Assembly (NCBI GenBank): GCA_036417435.1
Contig: CM070901.1
Span: forward strand, 3,384,001-3,448,000
Direction: 5' to 3'
From: Inia geoffrensis
Lineage: Eukaryota > Chordata > Mammalia > Artiodactyla > Iniidae
Length of the DNA stretch: 64,000 bases
The translations under genes and the position numbers were made by a program. Within the stretch, counting starts at the first letter, position 1. The number at the start of each line of letters is the position of its first letter. Shown in pieces: positions 60,280 to 64,000 of this stretch. The notes under the pieces were generated by a model, which was not told where the DNA came from, searched no databases, and saw only the letters and a list, made by a program, of their open reading frames with translations.

Positions 60280-60306
<27 letters not shown>
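60280..60306. repeat. 27-base T-run
   Basis: A pure T-run with no SINE or LINE body on either side that I can recognise. It could be the tail of a lost retrocopy or a simple homopolymer expansion. Confidence 0.9.
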
Positions 60307-60309
60307 CCC

Positions 60310-62206
60310 TCTGAGCTACTGTTATATGTGTGTCTTGAAGTGTGTTCAGCTGGCAGGAAAAGGTTTCAGAAACAATTGTTGCATGCTTGATTCGGTCAAA
60401 GAGAAAGAATGAAAAATAAAAGTCGGGCATTCCAAGAGTAGCTGCAGGAGGCTGCACCTCAAACATCGCTCCAGCGCGCTGCTTTGTTCATAAGAAAAAA
60501 TGAAGGCACACACATATGTACTTACTTCATTTCTTTTCGCTCTTAATGCCTAATCAGATTTGATCTGTCCCCAAGAAAAATAAAAGACAAACTTTGCTGA
60601 CTTTACTGATGAGGGCACCATCCACTCTCCAGACATCTGACAGTTATTATAATTAGCTATGAAAGACGGCTAAGACACTTGGGGGCAAATAGCTCTTAAA
60701 TTCTGAACAATGGCTTCAAGCCAAGGCTTTCTTTTTATTTATTTTTTAACCACCACTTGTCATGTTCTCATCATGATAAGAGGCTGAACTGGTTTTAGGG
60801 TTTTCATCCACAAAATGTGAAATCAAGTTCCGGCAGAAGGGAAAGACTACTGAAAGCGGCCAGTGCAAAGACAGAAGAAAAAGACAGCTTTCTGTCTCGG
60901 GATTCAGCCTTCCATGTATAAAGATTTTTTTTTTTTGAAATTCCTAATAGGGTGGAGTGAGGACGTGGGGGTGGGGAGGAAGCATGCGGAAGCTGCTTTT
61001 ATAGAAGAAATGCTTAAAGAATAAAGGAATTTGGGATTTCTTTCTACTGGCACGCAAGGGTAGGGTTAGCATCGAAGTCACATTCATGGTAAGATTTTTT
61101 TTTTTTTTGATGGAGTTTCAAACAGGAGCAACATACAAAGCAGTTTTCTTAAATTATTATTTATAAAATAATTGGAAACAAATGGGGGAGAATGATCCTG
61201 TACTATTGCTTTCTTTTTACATTCAGCGAGGGGAATCCAGCAATGCATTATGCCTTCACTTCTAGAATCATCCAAATCCTTAAAAAGTTATAAGCTAAGT
61301 CTCCTAAGAAATTAAAAGGTAAATCAAACCGATGAGATTTTTCACTGATGAAGATCTGGACCGGCCAAACCTCCGACCCAAAGGGAGTTTGGGAGAATAC
61401 CCTGTCCTCCTCATTTTTGAAAGAGAATATTAACTCCATCAATTATGGAAAGGAATTATTCAAAGGCTCCAGACATAACTAATTATGGCTTAAAGAGATC
61501 TGCCAGAGCAGAGCTCGTGTTCTCATTATAAAAGTCTAAGACGTTAGGAGTCATTTTTTAAAGAGGACTTGGACACACGTTTTCGCATCATCTTTTTTAA
61601 ATACACCATTTTTTTTTTCTTTGTCTGCTCTCCTGTTATCCACACCTCCCCCACCGCCGCCCACTGTGCGCCGAGACACCTGAAGGCCAGACATAATGAT
61701 CAACAGAGCCCCAGCCTGTCTGGACCCCAGCCAGGTCCCCCCTCTACAATCAAGGAGCCTGCACGCAATGCATGCCCGGCCTGTCCCACTGCTCTGTGCA
61801 GATCCGGGATGGAAGTCTTACACAGACTGCGGAAAGATTAAAGACAACAATATCCCCTTTCTCCTACCCCAGACAGCCTCAATTTTTAACCCTTTCCTTG
61901 CCTGGAAAACCAAGACGTCTTCTCCGTTCCAATGCAAGTCCCCGGGGACTCTGTAACATACGCACACTATTACACAGATGCCCACGCCTCATTTGGTTAT
62001 AGAAATCGCATCTCCACAGACCCACCGGGGTATTTTAGGATTAACAGCAGTGCTCACTAAACAAAACACGATTTGCTGGTGTGGGAAATGCATTTTTGAA
62101 TGAACTTGAGCTGTGTGAAATCTGAAGAAAGTCGAAGGTCTGTGGAAAGATTCTTGCAAACCTTGCGGAAGGTTATAGCATTTCTGATGATGCTCTTCTT
62201 TAAGCA
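60310..62206. other. repeat-poor DNA, no gene recognised
   Basis: No transposon I can name. T-runs lie at 60926-60936 and 61096-61108. A GC-richer patch at 61640-61830 carries overlapping open frames (61569-61841, 61696-61956, 61772-62002) in all three plus frames, the pattern of chance frames rather than of one coding exon. Confidence 0.4.
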
Positions 62207-62245
62207 TCTCTCTCTGTCTCTCTCTCTCACTCTCTCTCTCTCTCT

Positions 62246-62283
<38 letters not shown>
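62207..62283. repeat. compound (TC)n(CA)n microsatellite
   Basis: A TC-rich tract with few interruptions (62207-62246) joins a perfect CA tract (62247-62283). The compound structure is symmetric in purine/pyrimidine terms on each side of the joint. Confidence 0.96.
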
Positions 62284-62285
<2 letters not shown>

Positions 62286-64000
62286 CAGAGACACACTCAG
62301 CCAGGCACGTATATCATTCTATCGCAGAGAAACCCAGGTTTGCTGATGATGTCATCACATATAAAATTTCGCCTTTATGGGCAACATTTTCAATCACCTA
62401 ATCAATCGCCTATGTATGCTGGGTGTGTGCCCGTAGGAAGTTCTTATGTTTGTGGGGTTAACCGACACCCACAGGAAAGGACTATTTTATTTGCAGCTAT
62501 CTTTCTTTTGAAGGTGTGTTATGGAGCAGTATGGCCATATTTATCAAGACATATGTAGTCAGGCGGAGTTTCATGGTTCTGGGAAGACTTATTAACATGC
62601 TGGTTGAACATTTCAGAGGTGACTGAATTTCAATGATGCGAATAGGATGTGGAAATGGGGAGCATTTTGAAATCATTTGGATAAAAAATGCTACGACACT
62701 GATATCTGTTATGACTTGGTGATTTTTATTTGACACTCAAATTTTTGTAACCTATTAAATCATTTTTCCTACTTACTTATTGCATAGAGAATTCCTATAC
62801 AAATGATTCTTTAGAAATAATGCTCTTTTCATGTGCTTTGGGTTAGATGATAGTTGGATTAAAATTTTGTGGGCTGGTACAGCGTTTGTATTTATTTTCA
62901 AGTCTATTTTATGGGTCTTAGGCTAAACAGTTATTCACCAAGCAAGTGTTCAGAGTTTTAATGATGTGTATATTTAAGTACATGATTTTATTTTACTTAA
63001 CTCAAATAGAACAAAGTTTAATAATCTTAACAAAATACATTGCCATATCTGAGATATAAACATAGAACAACTGTATATATATAATGTCTCAATTACCAAG
63101 TTTTGGTCTGTAGTTTAAATTAATCTTCATTAATATAGAATGACTGGGTATACTTACCAGTTCTTACATACTAAGTATTTGACACATTATTTTCTTAATT
63201 TTGGAGTTTGCTCTTAATAGTTCTTTCTTGCATACTTAGAAAAGGATTAATTTTGAAAGGATTTGCAAGTCATATGTACATGAGCAGCAGTATTTGTCAA
63301 CACACAAATTAATGAGATTAATTTTGCTGATGTAGTGTGTGATTCTTTTAAAACAAGTGAAAAAGCGTTTTGTTCTGTTTTGCTTTCGTGTTACTATTAT
63401 TGACAAAAGTATATAGCCTAAAGAACAAACACATTTTGTAGTTAGAAAAAGCAAGCTACACAAGTTAGGTGACATTCTCTGGGGTAAGACTGCAGTGTGA
63501 ACTAATAAATAACTTTTCTGAGAAATCCTTGGACCTGACTCCATAATTTTTACATAAACAGTTTTTCCAAAATATAGTGGAGTTCTTGCTTGAGGATGAA
63601 TTATAAAATTGTTTTATCAAAGATTAAAAAGTGAGCAAGTAGTTAGATTTAAATTTCACCTACTTTCTAAAAACAAAACATAACATGGCCCGCTGGGGAT
63701 ACAGGTTACTAAAAAGGCATCTTTCAAAGAAAAGAAGATAATGGACTTGATTGAAATAGTTGAACTACGTAATGCCAAGAACAAATGGTTTTTCAGAGCA
63801 TAACGGAGAAAGAACAATTTACTATAGGACAGTTTATTCTTCTCACACAATAGTAATGATTTATTTGAAATGTCAGGACAAACATAGTAAATATACAAAA
63901 ACAACCAATGACATCTGATGTCAGGGATATATCAAGATTCTGGTGTTTCATATATTAGAATATACTTAATTCAATTATTTATTGGAAGACTTTAGTTAAA
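62284..64000. other. repeat-poor DNA to the window end
   Basis: No gene or transposon recognised. The part at 62350-62560 has several transcription-factor-like words: an ATF/CRE-like 'tgatgtca' (62350-62357 region) and an incomplete CArG-like 'ccatatttat' (62534-62543), both weak on their own. The last kilobase is AT-rich with only short frames. Confidence 0.4.

Noticed and set aside
59996..60466. 156-codon minus-strand open frame
   Set aside because: It runs across the 27-base T-run (poly-Lys), contains no recognisable domain, and looks like chance.
62100..62558. 152-codon open frame including a Ser/Leu and His/Thr run
   Set aside because: The runs are translations of the TC and CA microsatellites; the rest has no domain.
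1..64000. CRISPR arrays, bacterial operons, tRNA or rRNA genes
   Set aside because: No regularly spaced repeats with spacers, no bacterial gene density, and the only tRNA-like boxes belong to SINEs.

Overview
This window looks like nuclear DNA of a cetacean (whale or dolphin), probably intergenic or deep intronic. The diagnostic signal is a set of tRNA-derived SINEs of the CHR type (cetacean/hippo/ruminant), several with intact target-site duplications (TSDs). They occur with artiodactyl/cetacean-type LINE-1 3' ends and a mariner element like those known from cetartiodactyl genomes. I see no convincing host protein-coding exon, tRNA, rRNA, CRISPR array or operon. The sequence is AT-rich, microsatellite-bearing and dominated by layered transposon fossils. 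Family names come from recognising sequence by eye; no repeat-library search was run.

Layout. 1-4.2 kb: mostly unassigned, with a faint L2 piece and one reverse CHR SINE. 4.26-11.32 kb: a near full-length but dead LINE-1 with 5' UTR (YY1 and Sp1-like sites), broken ORF1, broken ORF2 and 3' UTR. 11.3-16.2 kb: MIR, L2 and two reverse LINE-1 3' ends, one nested in an L2. 16.2-21.1 kb: the richest nest. A MIR is split by a LINE-1 with a 5' inversion (twin priming); that LINE-1 carries a CHR SINE and is followed by a second LINE-1 tail. 22-27 kb: another CHR SINE, L2 pieces and two related LTR-like copies. 27.37-28.66 kb: a mariner element with a broken transposase that keeps recognisable DD34D catalytic positions. 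29.3-29.5 kb: a short decayed endogenous-retrovirus pol piece. 31.6-35.2 kb: an unnamed old repeat and an L2. 35.2-40.2 kb: no recognisable feature. 40.3-42.85 kb: a HAL1-like (ORF1-only) LINE with a long-form CHR SINE in it. 45.2-45.7 kb: an old interspersed repeat containing a 57-bp alternating purine-pyrimidine tract. 46-58 kb: scattered reverse L2, a MER5-like DNA transposon, a LINE-1 tail and a CHR-2-like SINE. 58.5-64 kb: a MIR, an 18-bp tandem duplication, microsatellites and a long repeat-poor stretch that is the best place to look for conserved regulatory DNA or a non-coding first exon.

No operon-like cooperation exists here. The relationships are those of mobile elements: autonomous LINE-1 supplied the machinery that copied the SINEs, and nesting gives a relative time order (MIR and L2 oldest, then LINE-1 and HAL1, then CHR SINEs). 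I did not find a new biological system. The most informative structures are the twin-primed LINE-1 inside a split MIR, its unexplained second tail, and the mariner copy.
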